64,000 nt of DNA from Clostridiales bacterium (GCA_004555915.1 SFJM01000007.1:1-64000), one strand, 5' to 3'. Positions 8,355 to 17,274 are shown, counted from the first letter of the stretch. Made by a program: numbers and translations. The notes: generated by a model from the letters alone, not told the origin.

Positions 8355-8404
8355 TAGAAATCCAGTTTTGGAACAGCAGGACTCGCAGCAGACTGGCTGG
8401 TTAA
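8348..8404 (+). CDS. Possible 18-codon micro-ORF at repeat copy 4
   Basis: The ATG in copy 4 opens MAVEIQFWNSRTRSRLAG and ends at TAA (8401-8403 region). Its first residues resemble the copy 1 ORF (MA-V/I-E). AGGTGA lies seven bases upstream. This may be a real peptide or an accident of a structural motif. Confidence 0.25.
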   Translation: MAVEIQFWNSRTRSRLAG

Positions 8405-8903
8405 CATCCCAGCAGCTTCATTCTAACCGCCAGCCTCCCGCGTAATGTCTTTCCAAAACACACACATTCCGCAAAACCTACGTTTTCCCTTCGGGAAATT
8501 GATTCTGAATTCCGGTGCTACGGGTTGTTCCCGTTGGATGCCTGCCTGACAAGCAGGAGAACCTCCTTCCGGACACGCAGATTTCTTTCATCTGTCAAAC
8601 AGATAACCGGGCAGCGTATGGGGCGTACCCCAGAAATGAGAATTGTCCCTTGTGTCGTGAATGCATATGAAATGGAGATCGCACCGATGTTTCACTTTTG
8701 GTTTTGCAGGAGGAATCAGATCCCGTTCTGACAATCGTACATGTCTTTATCTCCTGATCGCGGAATAATGACAGCGAATACAATATGTGTTTCTCTCCAT
8801 ATCGGGATTATTGTCAGAATACAATCTCATTTCTGTTGTGAGTTCTGTGTTCCATATGAAATCAGATGATTTTATATAGAAAGAGTAAAATCAGGTAAAT
8901 ATA

Positions 8904-8943
8904 CGGCTTCGTATCGACGGAGCCGTTTTGTTTTGCTTTTTTG
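8904..8943 (+). terminator. Strong rho-independent terminator
   Basis: ACGGCTTCGT-ATCG-ACGGAGCCGT forms a 10-pair stem (one G-T) with a tetraloop and a T-rich tail. It closes the repeat-bearing transcript just before the convergent acyltransferase gene. Confidence 0.85.
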
Positions 8944-8952
8944 CCCTCTCAA

Positions 8953-10074
8953 TCATCCCTTTATCATAAACAGATACTTCCGGCAGAACCGGTTGCGCGA
9001 CAGCGGACGGATGATGAGCACACTGCCTACAAGGGATACGACTTCCAGGAACAGCATCGCCACAGGCTTGTACCAGTCCCCATACGGGAAATACCACTCC
9101 AGCAGGGACATAATCAGGATATGGACGAAATAAACGGCAAAGGATATTCTGGCCAGATAGGTAACCGGCCGCTGCATGCGTTTCAGCAGGTGCGCGCCCC
9201 GGCGGACCAGCTCAAACACGCATGCCGCAAGGATTGGCAGCAGCGGGAAATTGTAATCCAGCACAACCTGCGGCGGACAGCTGTATGCATAAAACTGAAA
9301 GATACTGCTCACAGCAAAACAGATCACCGTCGCTGCCGCAATATACCGTCCCCGTATCCGGCTCAGGCCGCCCCGGTTGATCCAATAGCCCAGCAGCACA
9401 TACAGGAAATACATGGAAAACAGGTTCGAGGCACGGGGCACAAACGACAGGTACATGTTCACAAAGTTCAGCTTGAGAACGGAATTGACCAGCGGCAGCA
9501 CCATATCCGCCACATATACCACCAGGCATGGCAGCAGGAACATGCGCATTGGAATCCGCCGGACAATCATGCTGACATAGGGAATCAGCATATACAGGCA
9601 TAAAATCATCGGCATATACCACATACTGTCCATTGTTGTCTGGTTGGTGAACAATACCGTGGAAACCAGCCCGCTGAGTGCGGACCAGGGGGTAATTTCA
9701 CTCCACTCCGTATGAAAAGCCAGAAGGAAGAAATACATAATGACATACCAGATTTCTGTGGTAATCAGAATAGGCAGCAGGTTATGCCGGTAGAATTTCC
9801 GGATATCCGCCTCCCCTTCCATCCGTTTGTTGAGCAGCAATGCGCCGGAAATCATCAGGAACAGCGGTACGCCGATGTGTCCGAACACAATGGCAAGTAC
9901 CTTGATCCCGGTGGACCACCACGGAATGGTACGGAATTCAAAAAATGCATAGCTGAAATTCTCATAGGCGCGGTTGACGGCATGATTCATGGAAATGGAA
10001 ACAATCGCCAAAGCACGCATCACATCCAGATCATATTTTCTTGTTCCTGCCGGAATGGCCGGTTTGTCTGACAT
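8953..10074 (-). CDS. Acyltransferase family 3 membrane protein
   Basis: A 373-residue integral membrane protein with about ten hydrophobic segments. It opens RKYDLDVMRALAIVSISMNHAV, the R-x10-H arrangement of the acyltransferase_3 family (OatA, WecH, NolL) that moves acyl groups onto surface sugars. SGALLLNKRM and the final YFVHILIM segment are also family-like. No SGNH domain is fused. GGAAAGGGG precedes the ATG at 10074. The likely target is a wall or exopolysaccharide sugar, but the neighbours do not reveal it. It is convergent with the 0.9 kb transcript and divergent from rnr. Confidence 0.85.
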   Translation of the reverse strand: MSDKPAIPAGTRKYDLDVMRALAIVSISMNHAVNRAYENFSYAFFEFRTIPWWSTGIKVLAIVFGHIGVPLFLMISGALLLNKRMEGEADIRKFYRHNLLPILITTEIWYVIMYFFLLAFHTEWSEITPWSALSGLVSTVLFTNQTTMDSMWYMPMILCLYMLIPYVSMIVRRIPMRMFLLPCLVVYVADMVLPLVNSVLKLNFVNMYLSFVPRASNLFSMYFLYVLLGYWINRGGLSRIRGRYIAAATVICFAVSSIFQFYAYSCPPQVVLDYNFPLLPILAACVFELVRRGAHLLKRMQRPVTYLARISFAVYFVHILIMSLLEWYFPYGDWYKPVAMLFLEVVSLVGSVLIIRPLSRNRFCRKYLFMIKG

Positions 10075-10303
10075 GAATAATCCCCTTTCCTTTTTTTGAA
10101 TGGAAAAAACAAATGAAAAACAACAGGCATCTACGTTTTCCCCTTTGCCGCGGCAAATGTACATGCATGCTGTTTGGTCCGTTCTATATTATAATTCTTA
10201 TTTTTGAATTTTCAACACCCGCCCGGACATTTTGTCAGGTTTGTTGCAAAGTACCAGTTTTCTCGTTTTTTCTGCTGAGACGGTATGCTCTCCCTGTCAA
10301 ATC

Positions 10304-10312
10304 TGGTATAAT
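10304..10312 (+). promoter_or_regulatory. Extended -10 promoter of rnr
   Basis: TGGTATAAT (TG-n extended -10) 41 bases before the rnr ATG. No good -35 is present, which is acceptable for an extended -10 promoter. Confidence 0.6.
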
Positions 10313-10352
10313 AAGAGAAATACATCTCTTTGTTGGAATGGAGTTGTGAAAC

Positions 10353-12530
10353 ATGAATGCTGTAAAAAAAGATACCGTATTACGGAACCTGATTATAGAA
10401 GCCACCCAGACGATCTGTACACCGGATGAAATCATCCGCACGCTGGACCGGCATGGCACCCATGCCAAACACAGTGAAATTGTCCGTGTCCTTGCCCAGC
10501 TGGTGGACGAGGGCTATCTGATGCGTGCACGCAGCAACCGGTATGGCAGGCCGGAGGTATTCGGCTGTGCGGCAGGTACCTTCTGTGCCACCGGGCGCGG
10601 CTATGCCTTTGTCCGCCCGGAATCCGGCAATGCCCCGGATGTGTTCATTCCGCCGCATCGTGACAAGGGCGCCTGGCATGGTGACCGCGTCCTCATCCGC
10701 ATCCACACGGAAACGCCGCAAAACGGGCGCGCACGCGGCAAGCAGTCAGGCAAGCCATCCGGCAAAGCCGGCCATCAGGAGGGTGAGGTGCTCCGTATCC
10801 TCAACCAGACCCGGGAGGATATGATCGGCTGTATTGTCATGCGGGGTAAAATGACAATGTTCCGTGATGAATCCGGCAAGCTGCCGGAAATTGTCATCAG
10901 CAAGAAGAACATCGGCGATGCCCATCCGGGCGACCGGGTCGCCATCAAGGTACTGTTCCGCGGCAATGAAAAATACCTGCCCCAGGGCGTTGTCACAAAG
11001 GTATTCGGCTCCGGCCTCACCCGTGATGCCGCTGCGGAAGCCATCCTGTATGAGCATGGCATTACGGTGCCGTTTTCTCCCGAAGCCATCCAGCAATCAG
11101 ACAATATCCCGTTGTTTGTACAGGAAAAGGACTGGGCCGGCCGGCTTGACCTGCGCAGCCAGAAGCTGTTTACCATTGACGGCGATTCCGCCAAGGATTT
11201 TGACGATGCAGTATCGCTGGAAACCCTGCCGAACGGACATTACCGCCTGGGTGTGCACATCGCAGACGTTTCCTATTATGTCACCGAAGGCTCCCCGCTG
11301 GATCAGGAGGCTTACCGGCGCGGTACGTCGGTATATTATGCGGACCGGGTCATCCCCATGCTGCCGCTGACCCTTTCCAATGGCATCTGTTCCCTGAATC
11401 CGGGTGTCAACCGTCTGGCATTTTCGGTTTTTATTGAGCTTGGAAAAGACGGTTCCCGTTATTCCGTGGATTTCCATCGCTCCGTCATCTGCTCCTATGC
11501 CCGCCTGACCTACAATCAGGTCAACCGTATGCTGGAAGGCGACTGGAAGGAGCGCAGCCTGCGTCCGGATCTCGCCCCGATTCTGGATGAAATGAACGAG
11601 GTTGCCAAACAGCTGCATGCCGCACGCATGCGCCGGGGCGCACTGGAGCTGAATATTCCGGAAGCTGTGATCCTGTGTGACCGGGACGGCAAGGCCTGCG
11701 GTGTGGAAAAACGCAGCCGCGGCGATGCAGAATCCCTCATTGAAGAATTTATGCTGGTTGCCAATGAAGCCGTGGCAGAAGCGCTGTATCGCCATCAGAT
11801 GCCTACGGTATACCGTGTGCACGAAGACCCGGACCCGGAAAAGCTGCGTGTCTTTGCCTCCCAGGCCCGCCTGTTTGGCTATCGCCTGCGGGAAAAGGAT
11901 TTGAATGACACCCACCAGCTGCAGAACGTCCTCGACCATGCTGCCGCTGACCCGGAGCAGCAGGCATTACCGACGCTGCTGCTGCGTTCGCTGGCCCGGG
12001 CACGGTATGCGCCGGAATGCGCAGGGCATTACGGACTGGCAGCGAAATATTATCTGCATTTTACCTCCCCCATCCGACGCTATCCTGACCTTGTGGTGCA
12101 TCGCATGCTGACCCGCATGCTTGCCGGAGAACAGGGCTCCCGTGAGCTGACGGAATTCTGTGAACAGGCATCCCTGCAGTCCACAGACCGGGAGCAGGCT
12201 GCGGCGGAGGCGGAACGTGACATTGAAAAGCTGTATATGGCGGAATATATGTCCGGTTATATCGGCCACAGCTTTGACGGCTATATTTCCAGCATCACCA
12301 GCTTTGGCGTCTATGTCCAGCTGGACAACATGGTGGAGGGCATGGTTCGTCTGGATACCATGCAAAACGACTGGTTTGAATTTGACCCTGACCGTATGAC
12401 GCTGTTCGGCAAGCATACCGGGCAGAATTACCATCTGGGCATGCGTGTCAACGTCACGCTGGTCAATGCCTCCAGCACCTCCGGTCTGATTGATTTCATC
12501 TTTACACCGGATGAGAATTCCGTTGGCTGA
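10353..12530 (+). CDS. rnr: Ribonuclease R
   Basis: A 725-residue 3'-5' exoribonuclease. It has an N-terminal winged-helix-like segment (to about residue 65), cold-shock domains, the RNB catalytic domain starting near FTIDGDSAKDFDDAVSLE with the metal-binding Asp cluster, LSNGICSLNPGVNRLAFS, HYGLAAKYYLHFTSPIRRYPDLVVHR in pieces, and a C-terminal S1 domain (GYISSITSFGVYVQL). The short basic tail of some homologues is missing. GGAG lies nine bases before the ATG. In many Firmicutes rnr sits between secG and smpB; here secG is 3 kb downstream and smpB is absent. Confidence 0.95.
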   Translation: MNAVKKDTVLRNLIIEATQTICTPDEIIRTLDRHGTHAKHSEIVRVLAQLVDEGYLMRARSNRYGRPEVFGCAAGTFCATGRGYAFVRPESGNAPDVFIPPHRDKGAWHGDRVLIRIHTETPQNGRARGKQSGKPSGKAGHQEGEVLRILNQTREDMIGCIVMRGKMTMFRDESGKLPEIVISKKNIGDAHPGDRVAIKVLFRGNEKYLPQGVVTKVFGSGLTRDAAAEAILYEHGITVPFSPEAIQQSDNIPLFVQEKDWAGRLDLRSQKLFTIDGDSAKDFDDAVSLETLPNGHYRLGVHIADVSYYVTEGSPLDQEAYRRGTSVYYADRVIPMLPLTLSNGICSLNPGVNRLAFSVFIELGKDGSRYSVDFHRSVICSYARLTYNQVNRMLEGDWKERSLRPDLAPILDEMNEVAKQLHAARMRRGALELNIPEAVILCDRDGKACGVEKRSRGDAESLIEEFMLVANEAVAEALYRHQMPTVYRVHEDPDPEKLRVFASQARLFGYRLREKDLNDTHQLQNVLDHAAADPEQQALPTLLLRSLARARYAPECAGHYGLAAKYYLHFTSPIRRYPDLVVHRMLTRMLAGEQGSRELTEFCEQASLQSTDREQAAAEAERDIEKLYMAEYMSGYIGHSFDGYISSITSFGVYVQLDNMVEGMVRLDTMQNDWFEFDPDRMTLFGKHTGQNYHLGMRVNVTLVNASSTSGLIDFIFTPDENSVG

Positions 12531-12548
12531 GGTCTTTTTTCAAACAAC

Positions 12549-12594
12549 AGCAGCACCCGTATCCCTTTCGTGAGATGACGGGTGCTGCTTCTTT
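12549..12594 (+). terminator. Terminator after rnr
   Basis: AGCAGCACCCGT pairs perfectly over 12 bases with ACGGGTGCTGCT, followed by TCTTT. It lies between the convergent rnr and LCP genes and may work on both strands. Confidence 0.8.
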
Positions 12595-12607
12595 CATGAT
12601 TCAGTTT

Positions 12608-13810
12608 TTATTCTGCATTCTTCGCTGTGGGGTCGATGCCATGGTAAAAATAATTGCGCAGATGGGCAGACAGCGCTTCATTGCTGAACTCGATGACCGA
12701 CATGCCGTCCCGGGTACCGTACTGCCATTCCCCATCCAGCGGCAAACGCAGATGTCCCATGGACGGGAAGCCATGCACGATGGTGCGCAGGCCCATATAG
12801 ACAAAGTCAATTTTGCTCATGGAGGATTTGATATTGGGCATCAGGCCGTGCAGGAACCGCAGCAAGCGGACCGGATTGCTGGTGGCACGGGAGAATACCT
12901 GGTTGAGCACGACAGACTGCCGTTCGGTACGCTGCCAGTCTCCGCCGGTGTTGCCCTTGCGGATGCGTCCATAGGTCATGGCCTGTACGCCATCGAGCTT
13001 CTGTTCCCCGGCCTCCTCGATGACATCTGCAGGCACGCCGTTTTCCCAGCAGTATTCACAGATATATTTGTTGGTCTCCGCCAGTTCTTCCTCGGTCAGT
13101 GTCACAGTGACACCGCCCACCGCGTCAATAATGGATGCCATCTGGGCGAAATCCACCACCATATATTCCGTAATATGCAGGTCAAAATTTTCATTGAGGG
13201 TCTGCAGCATCAGCTGGGGGCCGCCGTAGCCATAGGCATGGCACAGCTTCGTGCTGCCATATCCCGGCACATCCACATAGCTGTCACGCATCAGGGAAAC
13301 CAGCTTGACTGATTTTTCTGCCGGGTTCACATTCATAATCATGATGGCATCCGCCCGGGTACCGCTTTCCCCATTATTTTCCCGGGTATCCACACCGAAC
13401 AGGGCAATATTCATCATGCCATCCTCTGTATTGGCGGCAAGGCTGCTGGCATTGGTGTCATCATATTCATACAGTGTCAGCAGGTAATACACATCTGCCA
13501 CCATCAATGCCACAATCAACGCAAGGACAAGCAGGATTTTTTTCAGCAGTGACATGCGCCGTTTGCGTCCACGTTTTTTGTGTTTTACCGGTGTTCGTTC
13601 GCCGCGGGTATTCCGTTTCCCCGGCCTGCGGGAGGAAGCACGTTCCGGTGCCGGCGGCCGGCGGCGGACGGTTCTGTGGTTGGTTCCCTGCCCCGCAGAA
13701 TCCCCTTCCTCCTCATAGGGCCTGCCGGTTTCCGGATTGATTGCACGGCCATACCGATCCACCGGCTGTCCAAATTCATCATAATACTCGAATTGTTTCT
13801 TCTTACTCAC
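12608..13810 (-). CDS. LytR-CpsA-Psr (LCP) family glycopolymer ligase
   Basis: A 400-residue membrane-anchored enzyme. A basic, Arg/Lys-rich cytoplasmic N-terminus of about 85 residues precedes one membrane segment (about 89-112). The extracellular LCP domain follows, with NIALFGVDTRENN, GTRADAIMIMNVNP, SLMRDSYVDVPGYG and YGRIRKGNTGGDWQRTERQ, which carry the conserved Arg and Asp residues that bind lipid pyrophosphate. LCP enzymes attach teichoic acid or capsule to peptidoglycan. The start is a GTG at 13810 with AAAGGA nine bases upstream. The long charged tail is at the N-terminus only. Confidence 0.9.
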   Translation of the reverse strand: MSKKKQFEYYDEFGQPVDRYGRAINPETGRPYEEEGDSAGQGTNHRTVRRRPPAPERASSRRPGKRNTRGERTPVKHKKRGRKRRMSLLKKILLVLALIVALMVADVYYLLTLYEYDDTNASSLAANTEDGMMNIALFGVDTRENNGESGTRADAIMIMNVNPAEKSVKLVSLMRDSYVDVPGYGSTKLCHAYGYGGPQLMLQTLNENFDLHITEYMVVDFAQMASIIDAVGGVTVTLTEEELAETNKYICEYCWENGVPADVIEEAGEQKLDGVQAMTYGRIRKGNTGGDWQRTERQSVVLNQVFSRATSNPVRLLRFLHGLMPNIKSSMSKIDFVYMGLRTIVHGFPSMGHLRLPLDGEWQYGTRDGMSVIEFSNEALSAHLRNYFYHGIDPTAKNAE

Positions 13811-13952
13811 AGGCGAGCTTCCTTTCCCCTGTTACGGTTTCATCATATTTTCCTCTTTTATGATACACTCCCTGACCGCAGGATGCAACTTACTCCCGGA
13901 AAATTTCTACAAAAATTCACAATTCCTTTGCATCTGCACAAATCCCGCCCTA

Positions 13953-13981
13953 TTGTAATCCTGACGGAAATGCCGTATAAT
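13953..13981 (+). promoter_or_regulatory. Promoter of the nucleotidyltransferase operon
   Basis: TTGTAA (13953-13958), a 17-base spacer and TATAAT (13976-13981), about 45 bases before the ATG at 14032. Confidence 0.75.
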
Positions 13982-14031
13982 ATCATTAGATTTTCTGTGG
14001 ATATTGCAGAAACAGAAGGAGGATATAAACG

Positions 14032-14931
14032 ATGGCAAATCCGGTACTTGTGGTCATGGCCGCCGGTATGGGCTCCCGCTATGGCGGTCTGAAGCAGATT
14101 GACCCGGTGGGCCCCAATGGCCAGATTATTATGAATTATTCCATTTACGATGCATGGAAGGCAGGCTTCCGCCGTGTCGTATTCATCATAAAGGAGGAAC
14201 TGCTGGAGGCATTCCGGGAACGCATCGGCAATGCGGCAGAACAGCTCATGCAGGTGGATTATGTGTTCCAGAGCCTGGACCGTCTGCCGGAGGGCTGCTC
14301 CGTCCCTGCGGACCGTACCAAGCCGCTGGGCACCGGCCATGCGGTTTACTGTATCCGCGGCCTGGTAAATGAACCGTTTGCCGTCATCAATGCGGATGAT
14401 TTCTATGGTTCCGAAGCATTCCAGTGCATGTATGACTACCTGAAGGATGCAAAGGATGATGACAAGTACCGTTACTGCATGGTGGGCTATCGTGTGGAAA
14501 ATACGCTGACAGAAAACGGCACGGTTTCCCGTGGCATCTGTGAGGCAGACGCGGATGGGTATCTGACTGATATCGTCGAGCGCACTGCCATTTCCCGTAA
14601 GGCGGACGGTGTGATTTCCGATCCGGAAGCCGGTGAAATTGCGGAAGGCACCCTGGTTTCCATGAACATGTGGGGCTTTACCCCGTCCTTCCTGGAGGAG
14701 CTGGAATCCGGCCTGACCACCTTCCTGCGGGAGGAACTGCCCAAAAATCCGCTCAAGGGAGAGTATTACCTGCCCTTTGCCGTTGACCATCTGATTCAGG
14801 AAGGCCGTGCTACGGCAAAGGTCCTGCAGACAGCGGCACAGTGGTATGGCGTTACCTATCAGCAGGACAAGCCGGTGGTTGTGGAGGCCCTGCGCCGTAT
14901 GACTGAGGATGGCATCTATCCCGCTGAATAA
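14032..14931 (+). CDS. Sugar-phosphate nucleotidyltransferase family protein
   Basis: A 299-residue GT-A-fold protein of the NTP_transferase family. It has LVVMAAGMGSRYGGLKQ (the glycine-rich nucleotide loop), KPLGTGHAVYC and FAVINADDFYG with the metal-binding Asp pair. The second half (SRGICEADADGYLTDIVE, LVSMNMWGFTP) recalls GlmU and RmlA-like enzymes but no acyltransferase domain follows. It probably makes an NDP-sugar; the sugar is unknown. AGGAGG is nine bases before the ATG. It opens a short plus-strand cluster and is a candidate partner for pyrophosphorylase functions missing from the GlmU-like protein at 42218, though that link is speculative. Confidence 0.8.
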   Translation: MANPVLVVMAAGMGSRYGGLKQIDPVGPNGQIIMNYSIYDAWKAGFRRVVFIIKEELLEAFRERIGNAAEQLMQVDYVFQSLDRLPEGCSVPADRTKPLGTGHAVYCIRGLVNEPFAVINADDFYGSEAFQCMYDYLKDAKDDDKYRYCMVGYRVENTLTENGTVSRGICEADADGYLTDIVERTAISRKADGVISDPEAGEIAEGTLVSMNMWGFTPSFLEELESGLTTFLREELPKNPLKGEYYLPFAVDHLIQEGRATAKVLQTAAQWYGVTYQQDKPVVVEALRRMTEDGIYPAE

Positions 14932-14944
14932 GGAGGCTGATCCG

Positions 14945-15481
14945 ATGGACCTTTCCACCCAGGCTTCCGCCTATCTGGAGGCCTTCCAGGACGATATGCG
15001 CCGCAATTTCCACCTGATCCCCAATGCGGAGTATGGTGACCGCCGGTTCCCGCTGTATGGTGTCATGCAGATTGAGGAAACCGCCACCCTACTGCAGCGT
15101 AACGGAAAATCCGCGATTTCCTATGAGTTCTGCTATTTTGATGTGTGCGGCCGGCTGGATGCAGATGCGGTGGATTCCTACTGCGGCATTCTGGAGGACA
15201 TGGCGGCGCGGTATGTCCCCTGGACCGAACGCTCCCACAGCTTTTCCATGCTGAGCATGGTGGTGCTGGCAAACGGTGCGCCGGACAAGGCGCTGGTCAA
15301 ACAGATCCGCAAATACAAGCATGAGGAAAAGAAGAAAAAGCCGGAGGATGGCTATGGATGGTGCAGCGGACGGCTGTGCATCGTGGATATGCAGACCGGT
15401 ACCTGCTATACCAACCGGCATGGCAGCGCACTGGGCAACCGGGTGAAGCTCACCGCCCGCCGTGTGGCCCTCGGCCTGTAA
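14945..15481 (+). CDS. Conserved-looking protein of unknown function
   Basis: A 178-residue soluble protein that I do not recognise. It has no signal or membrane segment. Notable are several Cys residues (FCYFDVCG, SYCG, WCSGRLC, GTCYTN), a Lys-rich loop (KYKHEEKKKKPEDG) and a basic C-terminus. The ATG at 14945 follows AAGGAGG, 13 bases after the nucleotidyltransferase stop, so the two are co-expressed. A longer frame upstream overlaps the previous gene and lacks a ribosome site. Confidence 0.7.
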   Translation: MDLSTQASAYLEAFQDDMRRNFHLIPNAEYGDRRFPLYGVMQIEETATLLQRNGKSAISYEFCYFDVCGRLDADAVDSYCGILEDMAARYVPWTERSHSFSMLSMVVLANGAPDKALVKQIRKYKHEEKKKKPEDGYGWCSGRLCIVDMQTGTCYTNRHGSALGNRVKLTARRVALGL

Positions 15482-15510
15482 CCCCGTCCGGCATGACAGG
15501 AGGTTTTGGT

Positions 15511-15636
15511 ATGAATCAGAACAAGCTGAATTTTATGTTTGCCACGCTGGTAGGGCTGATTGTTTTTTTCAGCTGCAGCCTGTTCCTCACCAACAAAAAA
15601 CTGGATTCTATCCTTGAAAATCTGTCCGACATGTGA
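15511..15636 (+). CDS. Small single-pass membrane protein
   Basis: A 41-residue protein with a central hydrophobic helix (FMFATLVGLIVFFSCSLFL) flanked by short polar ends. CAGGAGG lies eight bases before the ATG. It ends inside the secG promoter region: the -35 and -10 boxes overlap its last codons. Function unknown. Confidence 0.65.
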   Translation: MNQNKLNFMFATLVGLIVFFSCSLFLTNKKLDSILENLSDM

Positions 15637-15642
15637 TATGAT
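15614..15642 (+). promoter_or_regulatory. Promoter of secG
   Basis: TTGAAA (15614-15619), a 17-base spacer and TATGAT (15637-15642), overlapping the end of the preceding small gene. Confidence 0.65.
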
Positions 15643-15719
15643 AGCGTTATTGTCGAGTCGTATCAGATCGGCACAATGAAACTGCCGTTTTTTTACCATG
15701 TTTCGGAGGTTGATTTTTC

Positions 15720-15953
15720 ATGGTTGTTACACTTCTGTCTGTTGTTCAGGTCATTGCATGCCTGTTTCTCATCGTTACCATCCTGCTGCAGAAGGCACCG
15801 AGCCAGGGCCTTTCCGGCGCAGTATCCGGCCAGCAGGAAACCTTCTTTGGTTCCAACAAGGCTACCGGTATCGAAGCGATCCTTGCAAACCTGACCAAAA
15901 TTTTCGGTGTCATCTTTATTGTTGACTCCCTGATTCTCGTCCTGCTGGGCTGA
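15720..15953 (+). CDS. secG: Preprotein translocase subunit SecG
   Basis: A 77-residue protein with two membrane helices (about 3-20 and 57-76) joined by the conserved loop LLQKAPSQGLSGAVSGQQETFFG, quoted here as LLQKAPSQG then GLSGAVSG and TFFG. SecG assists SecYEG-mediated secretion. GGAGG precedes the ATG. A terminator follows directly. Confidence 0.92.
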   Translation: MVVTLLSVVQVIACLFLIVTILLQKAPSQGLSGAVSGQQETFFGSNKATGIEAILANLTKIFGVIFIVDSLILVLLG

Positions 15954-15971
15954 GAACTGACGAATGACGCA

Positions 15972-16006
15972 AAGCGGATGGACATGCTCCATCCGCTTTC
16001 TGTTTT
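15972..16006 (+). terminator. Terminator after secG
   Basis: AGCGGATGGA and TCCATCCGCT form a perfect 10-pair stem with a 5-base loop, followed by TTCTGTTTT. Confidence 0.8.
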
Positions 16007-16047
16007 GCCGCAGCTGCTATGGCTGCAAGTTTCCGGAGGTATATGAT

Positions 16048-16344
16048 ATGAAAACCATTATGATTGCTTTCCTGATTGGATTTCTTGTTTTCGGTGCCAT
16101 CGGGCTGTATTTCCGCCTGACCCACGACTGGAACAAGCTCACCGTGGAAACCGACAAGCTGGATGAAAATTCCGTTGCCCGCCGAGATGGCCGCGCCATG
16201 CAGATGGGCAAGGGGATCAAAGTAGATGTGGAGCAGGCGCAGAAAAAAGCGGACAGCAAATTCCGTAGCCAGCTGCTGTTTTCCATCCTGTCCGTGGTCT
16301 GTCTGGCGGGTGCGATTGTCTGCGGTGTCCTGATGCAAAGATAG
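16048..16344 (+). CDS. Small two-helix membrane protein of unknown function
   Basis: A 98-residue protein with hydrophobic segments at about 3-21 and 77-95 and a charged 55-residue middle. It is not recognised. GGAGG is eight bases before the ATG at 16048; the longer frame upstream runs through the secG terminator and is unlikely. A terminator follows. Confidence 0.65.
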   Translation: MKTIMIAFLIGFLVFGAIGLYFRLTHDWNKLTVETDKLDENSVARRDGRAMQMGKGIKVDVEQAQKKADSKFRSQLLFSILSVVCLAGAIVCGVLMQR

Positions 16345-16350
16345 AGAAAA

Positions 16351-16385
16351 ACCGCCTTTCCTTCCGGATTGGCGGTCTTTTTCTT
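16351..16385 (+). terminator. Terminator after the small membrane protein
   Basis: ACCGCC pairs with GGCGGT around a 14-base loop, followed by CTTTTTCTTT. Confidence 0.7.
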
Positions 16386-16405
16386 TGACATATTTCAGGT
16401 TCGCC

Positions 16406-16747
16406 CTATCCTTCACGAAAACCACGCTGGCGCAGCAATCCTGCCGCCATTTCTGCAAAATCCGAATTTGCTCCCCAGCTGATATTGAAAAGACCTTCTC
16501 CGCCGCCGGAGCCAACAATATCCGCCGTCTGCATGGTCTCACTTTCTGTGAGCATCACCGTAAGACTTGCATAGCTTCCATTGCGTAAAAAGAACTTTTC
16601 AAAACAAAGCAGCACCACCTGGATACCATCCAGGCTCCGCCAGCTTTCCGCAATCAGCTCTGCGTTGATTTCCCGTTTCAATGCATCCGCCAATGCCCGG
16701 ATACTCGCCGCGCGTTCCGCGCGCATTTTGATACTGGTACTGCTCAT
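16406..16747 (-). CDS. Small protein of unknown function (possibly DUF6054-like)
   Basis: A 113-residue soluble protein. The C-terminal half (SYASLTVMLTESETMQTADIVGSGGGEGLFNISWG in parts: SYASLTVML and DIVGSGGGEG) resembles, from memory, small uncharacterised clostridial proteins of the DUF6054 kind; this cannot be checked here. It begins three bases after tadA and shares its operon. GAGGAGG lies inside the last codons of tadA. Confidence 0.6.
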   Translation of the reverse strand: MSSTSIKMRAERAASIRALADALKREINAELIAESWRSLDGIQVVLLCFEKFFLRNGSYASLTVMLTESETMQTADIVGSGGGEGLFNISWGANSDFAEMAAGLLRQRGFREG

Positions 16748-16749
16748 GG

Positions 16750-17274
16750 TTACGCCTCCTCTGTCTCTGATTTCTGCAATTCATTATGTTGTTCTCGCAG
16801 CAGCCGACGCTCCTCTTTGCGTTTTTTGCGCAGTTTTCGGAAAAAGTCTGTCAGCGTGCCGGAGCATTCCTCCTTCAGCAGCCCCCGGACAATCTCCGGC
16901 TTGTGGTTGTATGCCACATCAAACAGATTAATCAGGCTGCCGCAGGAGCCGGCCTTCGGGTCATCCGCGCCGTAATAAACCGTTTTGATGCGGGCATTGA
17001 TGATGGCGCCGGCGCACATGGGACAGGGCTCCAGCGTCACATACAAATCACAGCGGTGCAGCCGCCAGCCCCCAAGCTTTTTACAGGCCTTTCCGATTGC
17101 TTCAATTTCCGCATGGGAAAGGGCTGTTTTTTTTGTCTCCCGGCGATTGCGGCCGCGGCCCACAATTTTGCCGTCACAGACAATCACGCAGCCCACCGGC
17201 ACCTCGCCCTCCTCCGCGGACTTTTTCGCCAGCCGCAGGGCAGCTTTCATAAACTTTTCCTGTTCTGTCATCAT
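16750..17274 (-). CDS. tadA: tRNA-specific adenosine deaminase
   Basis: A 174-residue zinc deaminase converting the wobble adenosine of tRNA-Arg(ACG) to inosine. HAEIEAI gives the zinc His and catalytic Glu, and PCPMCAGAI the two zinc Cys residues. VGCVIVCDGKIVGRGRNRRE and YYGADDPKAGSCGS are TadA hallmarks. A basic C-terminal tail follows. Its ATGATG start overlaps the stop of the CPBP gene by four bases. Confidence 0.93.
   Translation of the reverse strand: MMTEQEKFMKAALRLAKKSAEEGEVPVGCVIVCDGKIVGRGRNRRETKKTALSHAEIEAIGKACKKLGGWRLHRCDLYVTLEPCPMCAGAIINARIKTVYYGADDPKAGSCGSLINLFDVAYNHKPEIVRGLLKEECSGTLTDFFRKLRKKRKEERRLLREQHNELQKSETEEA

Larger units (their letters stand above)
8028..8930 (+). ncRNA. 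Candidate large structured RNA or micro-ORF transcript of about 0.9 kb
   Basis: This stretch has a strong promoter at one end and a strong terminator at the other but no ORF above background. It is rich in local hairpins: ATCGGT-AAT-ACCGAT (8050-8064), ACGGG-TTGTT-CCCGT (about 8520), CCTGC-CTGACAA-GCAGG (about 8543), GGGG-CGTA-CCCC (about 8620). Four GGTGAGTCCNATGG motifs lie in its first third, and an imperfect direct repeat around GAATACAAT occurs near 8776 and 8818. It could be a large non-coding RNA or a chain of micro-ORFs, since each motif places AGGTGA-like bases five to seven bases before an ATG. I do not recognise it. Confidence 0.5.
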
